Source: Limisphaerales bacterium (GTDB lineage: Bacteria > Verrucomicrobiota > Verrucomicrobiae > Limisphaerales > UBA11358). From it: a stretch of DNA of 15,321 nt. The stretch's first letter is position 1, and every line of letters begins with the position of its first letter. The notes under the pieces are model-generated. The model saw nothing but the letters and a program-made list of their open reading frames with translations. It had not been told where the DNA came from and searched no databases. Below are positions 1 through 7,245 of the stretch, piece by piece. Location of the stretch: assembly GCA_003152145.1 (NCBI GenBank), contig PLZL01000325.1, forward strand, positions 1,518 through 16,838. Direction: 5' to 3'. The translations under genes were made by a program, and so were the position numbers.

Positions 1-860
1 CGCGCAATCGAGCACATCATCCGCAACACCAGCGCCTCCGCGCTCATTTCCAGGCTGAACACCGTCACGGGCAGCTTGTCCTCCAGCACCGCGTGCTCGA
101 CGATGTTCATGGCCAGCGACGTTTTGCCCATCGAAGGCCGCGCCGCGACGACGATCATTTCACTGCCGTGCAGACCGTCCGTGATCCGGTCCAAATCCGT
201 GAAGCCCGTCGCCAGCCCGGTGAGCGTCCCCTTGCGGCTGAAAAAGTTTTCAATTGTCCCGATGGCCTTGTTGACCAGGTCCTTCGTTGTCAGCACGCTG
301 CCCTGCGCGCGCGACTCGCTGATGCGCAGCACGTCGCGCTCCACCTCGTCCAGCAGCGCGTCCACCTCGCCCTCATAATCATAAACCCGCCCGACGACTC
401 CCGTGCAGGTCTGGATCATCTTCCGCAGCAAAAATTTTTCGCGGACGTGTTCGAGGTAATAACTCAAATTCGCCGCGCTCGGCACCGCGTCCTGCAACTG
501 GCTCAAATACGCTATGCCGCCGACCTGGTCCAAAAGCTGCCTGTCCTTGAGTTGCTGCTGAACCGTGATGACATCAATCGCCTGCCGGGAATTGAACATC
601 TCCGCCAGCGTTTCGTAAATCGTCTGGTGCCGCAGGTCGTAAAACGCCTCCTTGCCGTCGTCCTTCAATTTCTCGATGCACTCGCCGATGCACTGGTTCG
701 GGTCCAGCAATGCGCAGCCCAGCACGCCTTGCTCGCACTCGATGGAATGCGGCGGCAGCCGGTCCAGTTTTATCGGGTCCGATGCGGAAACATTCTTGCG
801 GCGGCGCGCCTTCTTCAAATCAGCCGCTGCGCCAGCGGCGTCGGAAACGGAATCAATCAT
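1..860 (-). CDS. dnaB: Replicative DNA helicase DnaB, 5' part (runs off left edge)
   Basis: This is the replicative hexameric helicase that unwinds DNA at the fork and works with primase. The first 286 codons are present. After a polar leader of about 33 residues, the DnaB N-terminal helical domain spans about 35-140 (PPHSIECEQGVLGCAL at the start, DQVGGIAYLSQL in the middle). A linker follows, then the RecA-like ATPase domain from about 215 (TGFTDLDRITDGL). Walker A is ARPSMGKT at 240-247, followed by SLEMSAE (269-275), the helicase motif H1a. Walker B and the DNA-binding loops lie beyond the window edge. The start is the ATG at 858-860: the frame is open upstream only to a TAA at 903-905, with no other ATG. 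There is no clear ribosome-binding site; a plausible promoter lies at 902-931. Nothing suggests an intein in the visible part. Identification is very secure. Confidence 0.97.
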   Translation of the reverse strand, partial: MIDSVSDAAGAAADLKKARRRKNVSASDPIKLDRLPPHSIECEQGVLGCALLDPNQCIGECIEKLKDDGKEAFYDLRHQTIYETLAEMFNSRQAIDVITVQQQLKDRQLLDQVGGIAYLSQLQDAVPSAANLSYYLEHVREKFLLRKMIQTCTGVVGRVYDYEGEVDALLDEVERDVLRISESRAQGSVLTTKDLVNKAIGTIENFFSRKGTLTGLATGFTDLDRITDGLHGSEMIVVAARPSMGKTSLAMNIVEHAVLEDKLPVTVFSLEMSAEALVLRMMCSIA

Positions 861-1341
861 GCATTCAGAAGATGAATTTTTGAGGGCCGAATCAACCTTG
901 ATTTATACGCAGCACCGAAAGTTCTTCACAAAAAAGAAAATAAAGTAGTTGTAGCCGAAACAGCTTGACCCGGCTCCTGTGGATATCTTCAACAAGTTTC
1001 AGTTGTCAGTCGGAAGTATGTCTGGGAAATTAAAACGAAACTGCAGGCCGAGGGCGGTTTTGGAAGCCGCCAGTTTAGCGCCGGTTGCCTGACAGCATGA
1101 TTGAATTTGGACTTCAATCACATTTGCCGGTGCAGAAACATCTCGGCCTGCACACCAATTCAACATCAAAGATTTGTTTGCGAAAAGGCAAAGTTGTTTT
1201 CTTTCTTCACAAAGTTATTCGCCAGCACTTTTTTATGGCTGACCGTCAGACGAACATCTGATGCAATTTCCGAGCGATTATGGTTAAATGCGGCCAGTGC
1301 CAATGCACATCCAAGCCAGCAACGAAAGACATTCCTGCATC
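861..1341. other. Intergenic region between dnaB and the glycosidase gene
   Basis: About 480 bases between two divergent genes. Apart from the putative dnaB promoter at its left end, no convincing gene is seen. One hairpin stands out: 1053-1060 pairs with 1064-1071 (8 pairs including one G-T, 3-base loop). It is nested inside AAACTG (1038-1043) and CAGTTT (1071-1076). No T-run follows, so it is not a standard terminator. Its role is unknown. No strong promoter was found for the gene at 1342. Confidence 0.35.
902..931 (-). promoter_or_regulatory. Putative sigma-70-type promoter of dnaB
   Basis: On the minus strand, TTGTGA (926-931; 4 of 6 to TTGACA) and TATAAA (902-907; 5 of 6 to TATAAT) are separated by 18 bases. 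Transcription would begin about 35 bases upstream of the dnaB ATG. The match is by eye, and Verrucomicrobiota promoter rules are poorly known. Confidence 0.4.
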
Positions 1342-4300
1342 ATGAAACGCCGGTTCGCCAAAATAATTCTTTCGCTGCTTCAATTGGGCGTTCTCGGTTC
1401 AGTCATTTTTTCAAACGAAATCGCCGTCGCACAGAACACGGCGACAGGCGGCAACGCCGGAAGTGCCCCCGCAGCCAACCGACCGGAGTTGATTTATCAG
1501 CCCAAGGGAAATTTTTCCAATAACGTCGCGCGGCCATTGCGCTACTGGCCGGTTGACGGTGATTTTGTCATTACGAACGGCGCGGAATTTTTCAACCGTC
1601 CGCTTTACTGCATGAATTCCGGCTTCCGCATTGACGGCGGCGACAGGCCGGAATTTTCGCTCTACCTGCCCGGACGCGGTGGCAACCTGCGGTTTGGCAT
1701 CAAAACTTCCGCCGGCGTGAAATGCCTGAATGACGCGCAACAAATCGTTGCGCGCTATCGTCCCGGCTCGCTGCTTTACACCATACGTGACCCTCTGCTC
1801 GGCGACGGCGAACTGGATCTGGTCGTGCTGCCGTTGAGCGAAACGAAAGGCGTCATCGCGCGGGCGGAATTGCGCGGAACGACCTTACCCATCGAACTGG
1901 TGTGGGCCTTTGGCGGCGTAAACGGAATGCGTGGTTCGCGCGGCGGCGACATCGGCTGCGAACGCGAGCCGGTTTCGCAATTTTTCCAATTGCGACCGGA
2001 GCAATGTGCGGGCAACGAATTTTCAATCGCCGCGAACACGTTTTCATTAAACACCAAAACCGCGCAACTTTCCGGCGTAGCGACTGTCGGTGCAAAATTC
2101 ACCGTGGCGGACGCGAACCATTGGTCGTCGTTGAAAGAATTGCTGGCGTCAGTGGACAAGAAAACAGATTTGCCTGTCGTCGTTGGCCAGGCTGAATTTC
2201 AGAATGAACAGCCGGTTTATCTGGCGTTGGAACAAACCGGCAACGGAGAAAAATCCGACAAGGCGGAGAATTTGCCGAAATTATTTTCCGCCGCCGAAGA
2301 ACATCGCCGTGCGATTGCGGAGCGCGTGGCGGTCGAAACTCCCGACCCGTTCATCAATGCCGCCGCCGCTGCGCTGAACATCGCGGCGGACTCGGTCTGG
2401 GATGACAAGCAGCAGTCCTTCATGCACGGCGCGGTCGCGTGGCAGACGCGCCTGCTCGGCTGGCGCGGACAATATGCGGGCGACGAACTGGGCTGGCACG
2501 AACGCACGGCAGCGCACTTCGCGGGCTTTGCGAAACAGCAGAACACCGGTCCGATTCCAGAAAAAATTCCGCCCGCCGACGAACAGTTCAATCTCGCGCG
2601 CAGCGAGGCCGCGATCCATTCCAACGGCGACATGTCGAAAAATCATTACGACATGAACCTTGTCGCCGTGGACGCTTTTTTTCGCCATCTGCTCTGGACC
2701 GGCGACACCAATTACGCCCGCGAAATGTGGCCGGTCATCGAGCGGCATCTCGCGTGGGAACGCCGGTTGTTCCGCCGCGAATTCGGCCCGGACAAGCTGC
2801 CGCTTTACGAAGCCTACGCCGCAATTTGGGCGAGCGACGATTTGAATTACAACGGCGGCGGCACGGCGCACGCCAGCGCCTATAATTATTTTGCGAACAC
2901 AATGGCCGCGCGCGTCGCGAAAATTCTCGGCGAGGACCCGTCGATTTACAAACGCGAGGCGGACTTGATTTTGCGCGGCATGAATAAATATCTCTGGCTC
3001 GCGGACGAGGGCAATTTTGCCGAGTCCAAGGATTTGCTCGGCCTGCAACTCGTGCATCCGAACTCCGGCCTCTGGACATTTTATCACACCATTGATTCCG
3101 AAGTTCCGACGCCGCAGCAGGCGTGGCAGATGTCGCGCTGGATTGACAACAACATCGCACACATTCCAATTCGCGGCGCGAACGTGCCGGACGAAAATCT
3201 GTTCACGTTGCCGGAGACGAGTTGGATGCCGTATCAATGGTCTCTCAATAACGTCGTCATGGCCGAGGCCGCGCACACGTCACTCGGCTTCTGGCAGGCG
3301 AACCGGCCCGAAACCGCGTTCCAACTTTTCAAGGGCGAACTGCTCGACTCGATGTTCCTCGGCCGGTGTCCCGGAAATGTCGGCGCGATGACTTCTCACG
3401 ACATGGCGCGCGGCGAGGCGCAACGCGATTTTGCCGACGCGGTCGGCGTCAATTCCCGCGCGCTCGTTGAAGGACTGTTTGGCATCAAACCCGACGCGCT
3501 GGCGGGCGAATTGAAAATCGTCCCCGGTTTTCCGGCGAAATGGGATCACGCCAGCATCCGTCATCCCGATTTGAATTTTGATTTTCGCCGCGACGGTTTG
3601 ACGGAAACATTTTTGGTCGAACCGAAATTTCCCAAGCTGATGAAATTGAACCTTCAGATATGCGCGCTGCGAACCGGGGTGGAAATCACCGTCAACGGGA
3701 AATCCGCAAAATGGATTTGGGTTGAAGGCACGGTTGGTTTGCCGCGCGTGGAAATCGCGAGTCCGGCTTCAGAAAAATTTGAAGTGGTCGTGACATGGCC
3801 CGGCGAAGCGCCGGCCTCCGGCACGGCGGGAATGGAGACTCCAAAACGAGCCGTGCCGGAGGCCGGCGTTCCGGGCGTGATGGATTGGAATAAAAAAATT
3901 CCTGACGCGACGAAACTGGAAGCCGTCAATCTCGCGCCGTTTTTCAACGACCAGGTCACGCAGATTTTCCGCAATGATTATCGCACGCCACGCTCGCCGT
4001 TCGCGTCGCTGGCAACTCCAGATCACGGCATCGGCGGCTGGTGCGAGCCGAACGCCAGTTTTGACGTGGACGATTCCGGCCTGCGCGCGCTCGCGGCGAA
4101 AAACAACGGAAGAATTAGTTTGCCGGACGGCATTTCGCTGGCGACGCCGGGTGAAAACGGCGCGAAAAATATTATTTTCACGTCGCAATGGGACAATTAT
4201 CCGCGCGAAGTTTCCGTGCCGCTGGCCGGAAAATCGTCGCACGTGTTTTTACTGATGGCAGGTTCCACGGCGGCGATGCAAAGCCGTTTTGACAACGGCG

Positions 4301-4629
4301 AAGTGATCGTGACCTACACTGACGGCTCGACCGAACGGCTGGCGTTGGACAATCCGGTGAACTGGTGGCCGATTGACCAGGATTATTTCATGGATGATTA
4401 TGCGTTCCGCCGCGACGAGCCGATTCCGCCGCGCGTGGATTTGCGGACGGGAAAAATCCGCCTTCTCGACGTGGAAAGTTTCAAGGGCAAAGGCGGAAAA
4501 GTTCCCGGCGGCGCGGCGACGGTTTTGGATTTGCCGCTCGACCTTACGAAGGAATTAAAATCGCTGACCGTCCACGCGCTCGCCAATGAAGTGGTCATCG
4601 GCCTGATGAGCGTGACGCTGGCTCGATGA
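1342..4629 (+). CDS. Secreted DUF4450-type glycosidase with six-hairpin fold
   Basis: A 1095-residue exported protein, probably a glycoside hydrolase acting on plant or algal polysaccharide; the substrate is not deducible. A signal peptide covers residues 1-31 (MKRRFAKIILSLLQLG, cleavage near AVA-Q). Residues about 45-270 resemble the DUF4450 N-terminal beta region (NRPLYCMNSGFRID, PEFSLYLPGRGGNLRFG). Residues about 330-740 look like an (alpha/alpha)6 six-hairpin catalytic domain, with NHYDMNLVAVDAFF (about 434), DDLNYNGGGTAHASAYNY (about 499), LPETSWMPYQW (about 623) and NSRALVEGLFGI (704). A beta-rich C-terminal domain follows after about 850. The catalytic acids cannot be assigned by eye. 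The ATG at 1342 was chosen over the in-frame ATG at 1288 because only it puts the signal peptide at the N-terminus. A palindromic insertion encodes about residues 823-843. The gene converges with the minus-strand gene at 4764. The family call rests on remembered motifs. Confidence 0.88.
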   Translation: MKRRFAKIILSLLQLGVLGSVIFSNEIAVAQNTATGGNAGSAPAANRPELIYQPKGNFSNNVARPLRYWPVDGDFVITNGAEFFNRPLYCMNSGFRIDGGDRPEFSLYLPGRGGNLRFGIKTSAGVKCLNDAQQIVARYRPGSLLYTIRDPLLGDGELDLVVLPLSETKGVIARAELRGTTLPIELVWAFGGVNGMRGSRGGDIGCEREPVSQFFQLRPEQCAGNEFSIAANTFSLNTKTAQLSGVATVGAKFTVADANHWSSLKELLASVDKKTDLPVVVGQAEFQNEQPVYLALEQTGNGEKSDKAENLPKLFSAAEEHRRAIAERVAVETPDPFINAAAAALNIAADSVWDDKQQSFMHGAVAWQTRLLGWRGQYAGDELGWHERTAAHFAGFAKQQNTGPIPEKIPPADEQFNLARSEAAIHSNGDMSKNHYDMNLVAVDAFFRHLLWTGDTNYAREMWPVIERHLAWERRLFRREFGPDKLPLYEAYAAIWASDDLNYNGGGTAHASAYNYFANTMAARVAKILGEDPSIYKREADLILRGMNKYLWLADEGNFAESKDLLGLQLVHPNSGLWTFYHTIDSEVPTPQQAWQMSRWIDNNIAHIPIRGANVPDENLFTLPETSWMPYQWSLNNVVMAEAAHTSLGFWQANRPETAFQLFKGELLDSMFLGRCPGNVGAMTSHDMARGEAQRDFADAVGVNSRALVEGLFGIKPDALAGELKIVPGFPAKWDHASIRHPDLNFDFRRDGLTETFLVEPKFPKLMKLNLQICALRTGVEITVNGKSAKWIWVEGTVGLPRVEIASPASEKFEVVVTWPGEAPASGTAGMETPKRAVPEAGVPGVMDWNKKIPDATKLEAVNLAPFFNDQVTQIFRNDYRTPRSPFASLATPDHGIGGWCEPNASFDVDDSGLRALAAKNNGRISLPDGISLATPGENGAKNIIFTSQWDNYPREVSVPLAGKSSHVFLLMAGSTAAMQSRFDNGEVIVTYTDGSTERLALDNPVNWWPIDQDYFMDDYAFRRDEPIPPRVDLRTGKIRLLDVESFKGKGGKVPGGAATVLDLPLDLTKELKSLTVHALANEVVIGLMSVTLAR
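3809..3868. repeat. 19-bp perfect inverted repeat inserted in the glycosidase gene
   Basis: CGCCGGCCTCCGGCACGGC (3809-3827) is the exact reverse complement of 3850-3868. The arms are separated by 22 bases that themselves contain GGAG-A-CTCC. The element stays in frame and encodes a low-complexity Pro/Ala/Gly linker between the catalytic and C-terminal domains. The 11-mer GCCGTGCCGGA of the right arm occurs again at 4690-4700 after the gene. It looks like a short REP- or MITE-type palindrome tolerated at a domain boundary. That interpretation is inferred; the inverted repeat itself is seen directly. Confidence 0.8.
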
Positions 4630-4687
4630 GCGGGCGCGGCGGCGTCCCCCGCTCACGAATGAGCGGACTTATCTCGCCTTGCGAGAT
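4627..4687. terminator. Possible bidirectional termination hairpins between convergent genes
   Basis: TGAGCGGG (4627-4634, including the glycosidase stop codon) pairs with CCCGCTCA (4648-4655). A second hairpin pairs ATCTCGC (4671-4677) with GCGAGAT (4681-4687) around a 3-base loop. Both lie where the transcripts of 1342-4629 (+) and 4764-7223 (-) meet. Neither is followed by a T-run, so intrinsic termination is uncertain. The remaining bases to 4763 hold no recognisable gene. Confidence 0.35.
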
Positions 4688-4763
4688 GCGCCGTGCCGGA
4701 CAACGACGCGATTTCCCCCTTGGCTGGCTTGGGCGCAAACTAGAGATCGTGGCTGAAAAGGAA

Positions 4764-7223
4764 TTACTTCTTCACCAGTCCGGTCAAACCACCGACCCAC
4801 AATGTAGTAAGAACCCATCCCAAGATAATGTGGAACCATAGGTAATCGCGTAGCAGGCTGCCCGTTGCGGGCAATGAAATTCCTCGCGCTTGGAATCGTT
4901 CACCACGGTTGGCATTTGGTTGCCAATAGTCGCCCATTTCTAACTTCAACAATGGCGTGAACATTTCCAGCGAGTAAATAAACGAATTAAACTTCGGATA
5001 ATTCTCCGACAACCGCTGCGTTCCTCCATCGCTCAAGACATACGCACTTTCCTTTGTTGGTGTCATAATTCCCGCCCTGTCGCCCGATGAAAAGAGGAGT
5101 GTGCCGATCAGAATAATTAGGAGGCTCCAGGCAAATGCACGCCTAGGACGGTAACCATAGCCGACGAAAAGTTTGAAAAAGAACTGCAACCACCGCCTGG
5201 GGTGAAAAAATGCAATGCGACGCGCGATGTCATCATTCTTCTCAATCATCACCTTGTCGGCCTCATCTTCATGTCCCATCTTGCGTAAAAGCCCAGCTAG
5301 TTGCTCATACGGCTGTGGAAGGAACTGTGCGGGCGGCTGCCGCTTGATCCACTTGACACGGGTTTTTGCATCAGTAGGAGAAAAATGGTAAATTTCGTCA
5401 TAAACAAAGCCGTCAAGAAAAAGATTGCCTGGATTCGGCCAACTCTTTTCTTCATCGCAAAAAGTTCCAACTTTCGCTGAACGCAAATCGAGAACTACCT
5501 TCTCCGGCGACTTAACACTATGCCACTGAAAATGCTGAGCAACTTGAGCACTAGTAAAACTCACTTTTCCATTCGCCTCGAAACCAATACGCAAAAAAAC
5601 ACAACCGTCAATTTTAATACCGTCGGCTTGAAGGGCAAAGGAATCTGTTTTAGCGCTCGTGTTAATGAATTGTCCGCTGTCACATTCCAAATTCCCACCA
5701 ATGCTTGCGCCTAGTAGCCTCACCGCGCCGTCTGCTTTGAAGGACTTTATGAAAAAAATGCCGTTCCCGACATTAACTCCGTCAGCGGTTATGGCGGTTG
5801 CATTGTTATTAATAAATTGTCCGCCGCTGCATTCCAAGTTTCTGCCAATGGTCGCACCAAAGATTCGCACCTCCCCTTCAGCTTTGAAGCCGTTTCGCAA
5901 ATATAAAGAGCCTCCAACTTTTACTCCGTCGACGTTGAGAGCAATTGCGTTGCTGTTAAGAAATTGCCCACCACTACAATCTACACTTCTACCAATCGTT
6001 GCATCCAATAGGCGCACTGCCCCTTCGGCTTTGAAACCGTTGCGCAAACTAAAATAACCGCCAATTTTAACTCCGTCAGCATTGAGTGCAACAGCATTGG
6101 CATTGAAAAACTGCCCGCCGTCGCAGGCTAGATTCATGCCAATGCTTGCGCTCAATAGCCGCACTTCTCCATCCGCCTTAAAACCATTTGCAAAAAAAAT
6201 GCAGCGTTCGATTTTCACTCCGTCGGCAGTCAGGGCGATTGCGCTCTTATTAAGAAATTGTCCTCCTTGACATTCCAAACTTCCACCGATACTAGCACCT
6301 AAAAGCAGCACTTCTCCTTCAGATTTGAAGTTGTTGCGTAAAAAAACATCACCTGCAATTTTCGCCCTATTAGCATTGATGGAGATTGCGTTTGCATTTA
6401 TAAACCGCCCGCCACTACAGTTAAAACTTCGACCCATTGTTGCATCCAAGAGACACACTTCTCCTTCTGATCTAAAACCATCGTTCAAATTAAGAGAACC
6501 ACCAATTTTAGTTCCGTTAGCATTAAGCGCAACTGCGCTGACATTTATAAACTGCCCACCGGAACATTCTATACTCCCGCCGATGGTTGCGCTCGAGAGA
6601 TGCACTTCCCCTTTGGCTTTAAAACCGTTGCTCAAATAAATAGCACCATTGATTTTTGCCCTAGAAGCATTGATTGCAGTTGACTTGGCATTTATAAATA
6701 AACCACCTTGACAGTCAAAGCATCCCCTGATGGTTGTATCTAAAAGCCGCACTTCTCCGCTGGCTTTGAAACCGCTGCGTAAATAAAGAAAACCCCTGTT
6801 TTCCATTGCGTCTGCTATTAAGCTTTTGATGTGCGTGCGGACCAAAGCAAGGCCATTTATATGAGCTTGGACTAGAATGATGTCTTCTGAAAACGCACAG
6901 TGCTGCATGACCAAAGGAAATGCAATGTTTGCCCATTCGAGATTCAACATTCCGTCAACCCGCGCTCCGGCAACTGCAATGCCGTGATGTGTCACCAACC
7001 TGGATGCTGATGGATCGGTGCAGAGCCAAGCAATCCTGTCAGCTTTGAGAGTGCGTTCTGCTGGCCATTTATCCGCATGGTTCGGATCATTACCCTCTTT
7101 GGAAGCTGCACAGAAATCAGCTTGCTCACCCTTTGCCACTGCTCTAAACAGTTTCTCTTCAGTAGGTGAAAGATTTTGGAATCGCTCCCTTGCTAATTTC
7201 AATAGTTCAATTTCTGAATTCAT
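4764..7223 (-). CDS. Membrane-anchored protein with eight 49-residue beta-helix-like repeats
   Basis: An 819-residue protein of unknown function. Residues 1-150 hold a polar helical start (MNSEIELLKLARERF), then degenerate repeats (GIAVAGARVDGMLNLE). From 151 to 546 run eight near-identical units of 49 residues (the last has 53), consensus GFKAxGEVRLLxAxIGGxLxC then GGQFIN and ALxADGxKIGG. A ninth, degenerate unit follows. This periodicity suggests a solenoid, probably a right-handed beta-helix related to pentapeptide-repeat proteins. The C-terminus has two likely transmembrane segments (AFAWSLLIILIGTLLF and LWFHIILGWVLTTLWVGGLT) flanking a segment of about 80 residues with FNSFIYSLEMFTPLL. 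The layout recalls proteins loosely named 'membrane-associated oxidoreductase', but no oxidoreductase motif is seen. The ATG at 7223 was chosen over the one at 7316, which would overlap the upstream gene by 71 bases. It lies 22 bases after the LRR gene's stop, so the two are probably cotranscribed. GC content appears low relative to the core genes. Confidence 0.85.
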   Translation of the reverse strand: MNSEIELLKLARERFQNLSPTEEKLFRAVAKGEQADFCAASKEGNDPNHADKWPAERTLKADRIAWLCTDPSASRLVTHHGIAVAGARVDGMLNLEWANIAFPLVMQHCAFSEDIILVQAHINGLALVRTHIKSLIADAMENRGFLYLRSGFKASGEVRLLDTTIRGCFDCQGGLFINAKSTAINASRAKINGAIYLSNGFKAKGEVHLSSATIGGSIECSGGQFINVSAVALNANGTKIGGSLNLNDGFRSEGEVCLLDATMGRSFNCSGGRFINANAISINANRAKIAGDVFLRNNFKSEGEVLLLGASIGGSLECQGGQFLNKSAIALTADGVKIERCIFFANGFKADGEVRLLSASIGMNLACDGGQFFNANAVALNADGVKIGGYFSLRNGFKAEGAVRLLDATIGRSVDCSGGQFLNSNAIALNVDGVKVGGSLYLRNGFKAEGEVRIFGATIGRNLECSGGQFINNNATAITADGVNVGNGIFFIKSFKADGAVRLLGASIGGNLECDSGQFINTSAKTDSFALQADGIKIDGCVFLRIGFEANGKVSFTSAQVAQHFQWHSVKSPEKVVLDLRSAKVGTFCDEEKSWPNPGNLFLDGFVYDEIYHFSPTDAKTRVKWIKRQPPAQFLPQPYEQLAGLLRKMGHEDEADKVMIEKNDDIARRIAFFHPRRWLQFFFKLFVGYGYRPRRAFAWSLLIILIGTLLFSSGDRAGIMTPTKESAYVLSDGGTQRLSENYPKFNSFIYSLEMFTPLLKLEMGDYWQPNANRGERFQARGISLPATGSLLRDYLWFHIILGWVLTTLWVGGLTGLVKK
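5586..6773 (-). repeat. Eight tandem 147-bp coding repeats
   Basis: These encode the eight consecutive units of the protein above, seven of 147 bases and a last of 159. Each carries Cys-x-(Gly/Ser)-Gly near position 21 and Phe-(Ile/Leu/Phe)-Asn near position 26. The copies are clearly diverged at DNA level, so this is an old, selected protein repeat rather than a recent expansion. Confidence 0.85.
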
Positions 7224-7245
7224 TTTACCAATAGTTAAGCGAAAA

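Noticed and set aside
93..875. 260-codon plus-strand ORF
   Set aside because: Lies entirely antisense to dnaB, whose minus-strand reading gives clear DnaB motifs. Its composition (Arg, Leu, Gln, His rich) is that of a GC-rich antisense shadow.
1288..1341. 18-codon N-terminal extension of the glycosidase
   Set aside because: Would bury the signal peptide behind a polar leader; the ATG at 1342 is the better start.
1101..1523. 140-codon plus-strand ORF before the glycosidase
   Set aside because: Overlaps the glycosidase start in another frame and shows no family or signal features.
2281..3276. 331-codon minus-strand ORF opposite the glycosidase
   Set aside because: Antisense to a gene with family motifs; codon-phase shadow with no domain of its own.
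4910..4926. Sigma-54-like TTGGCATTTGGTTGCC
   Set aside because: GG to GC distance is 11, not 12, and it lies inside the repeat membrane-protein gene.
5586..6773. Regular repeats considered as a CRISPR array
   Set aside because: The period is 147 bases, all in one open frame, with diverged copies and no constant repeat/variable spacer pattern.
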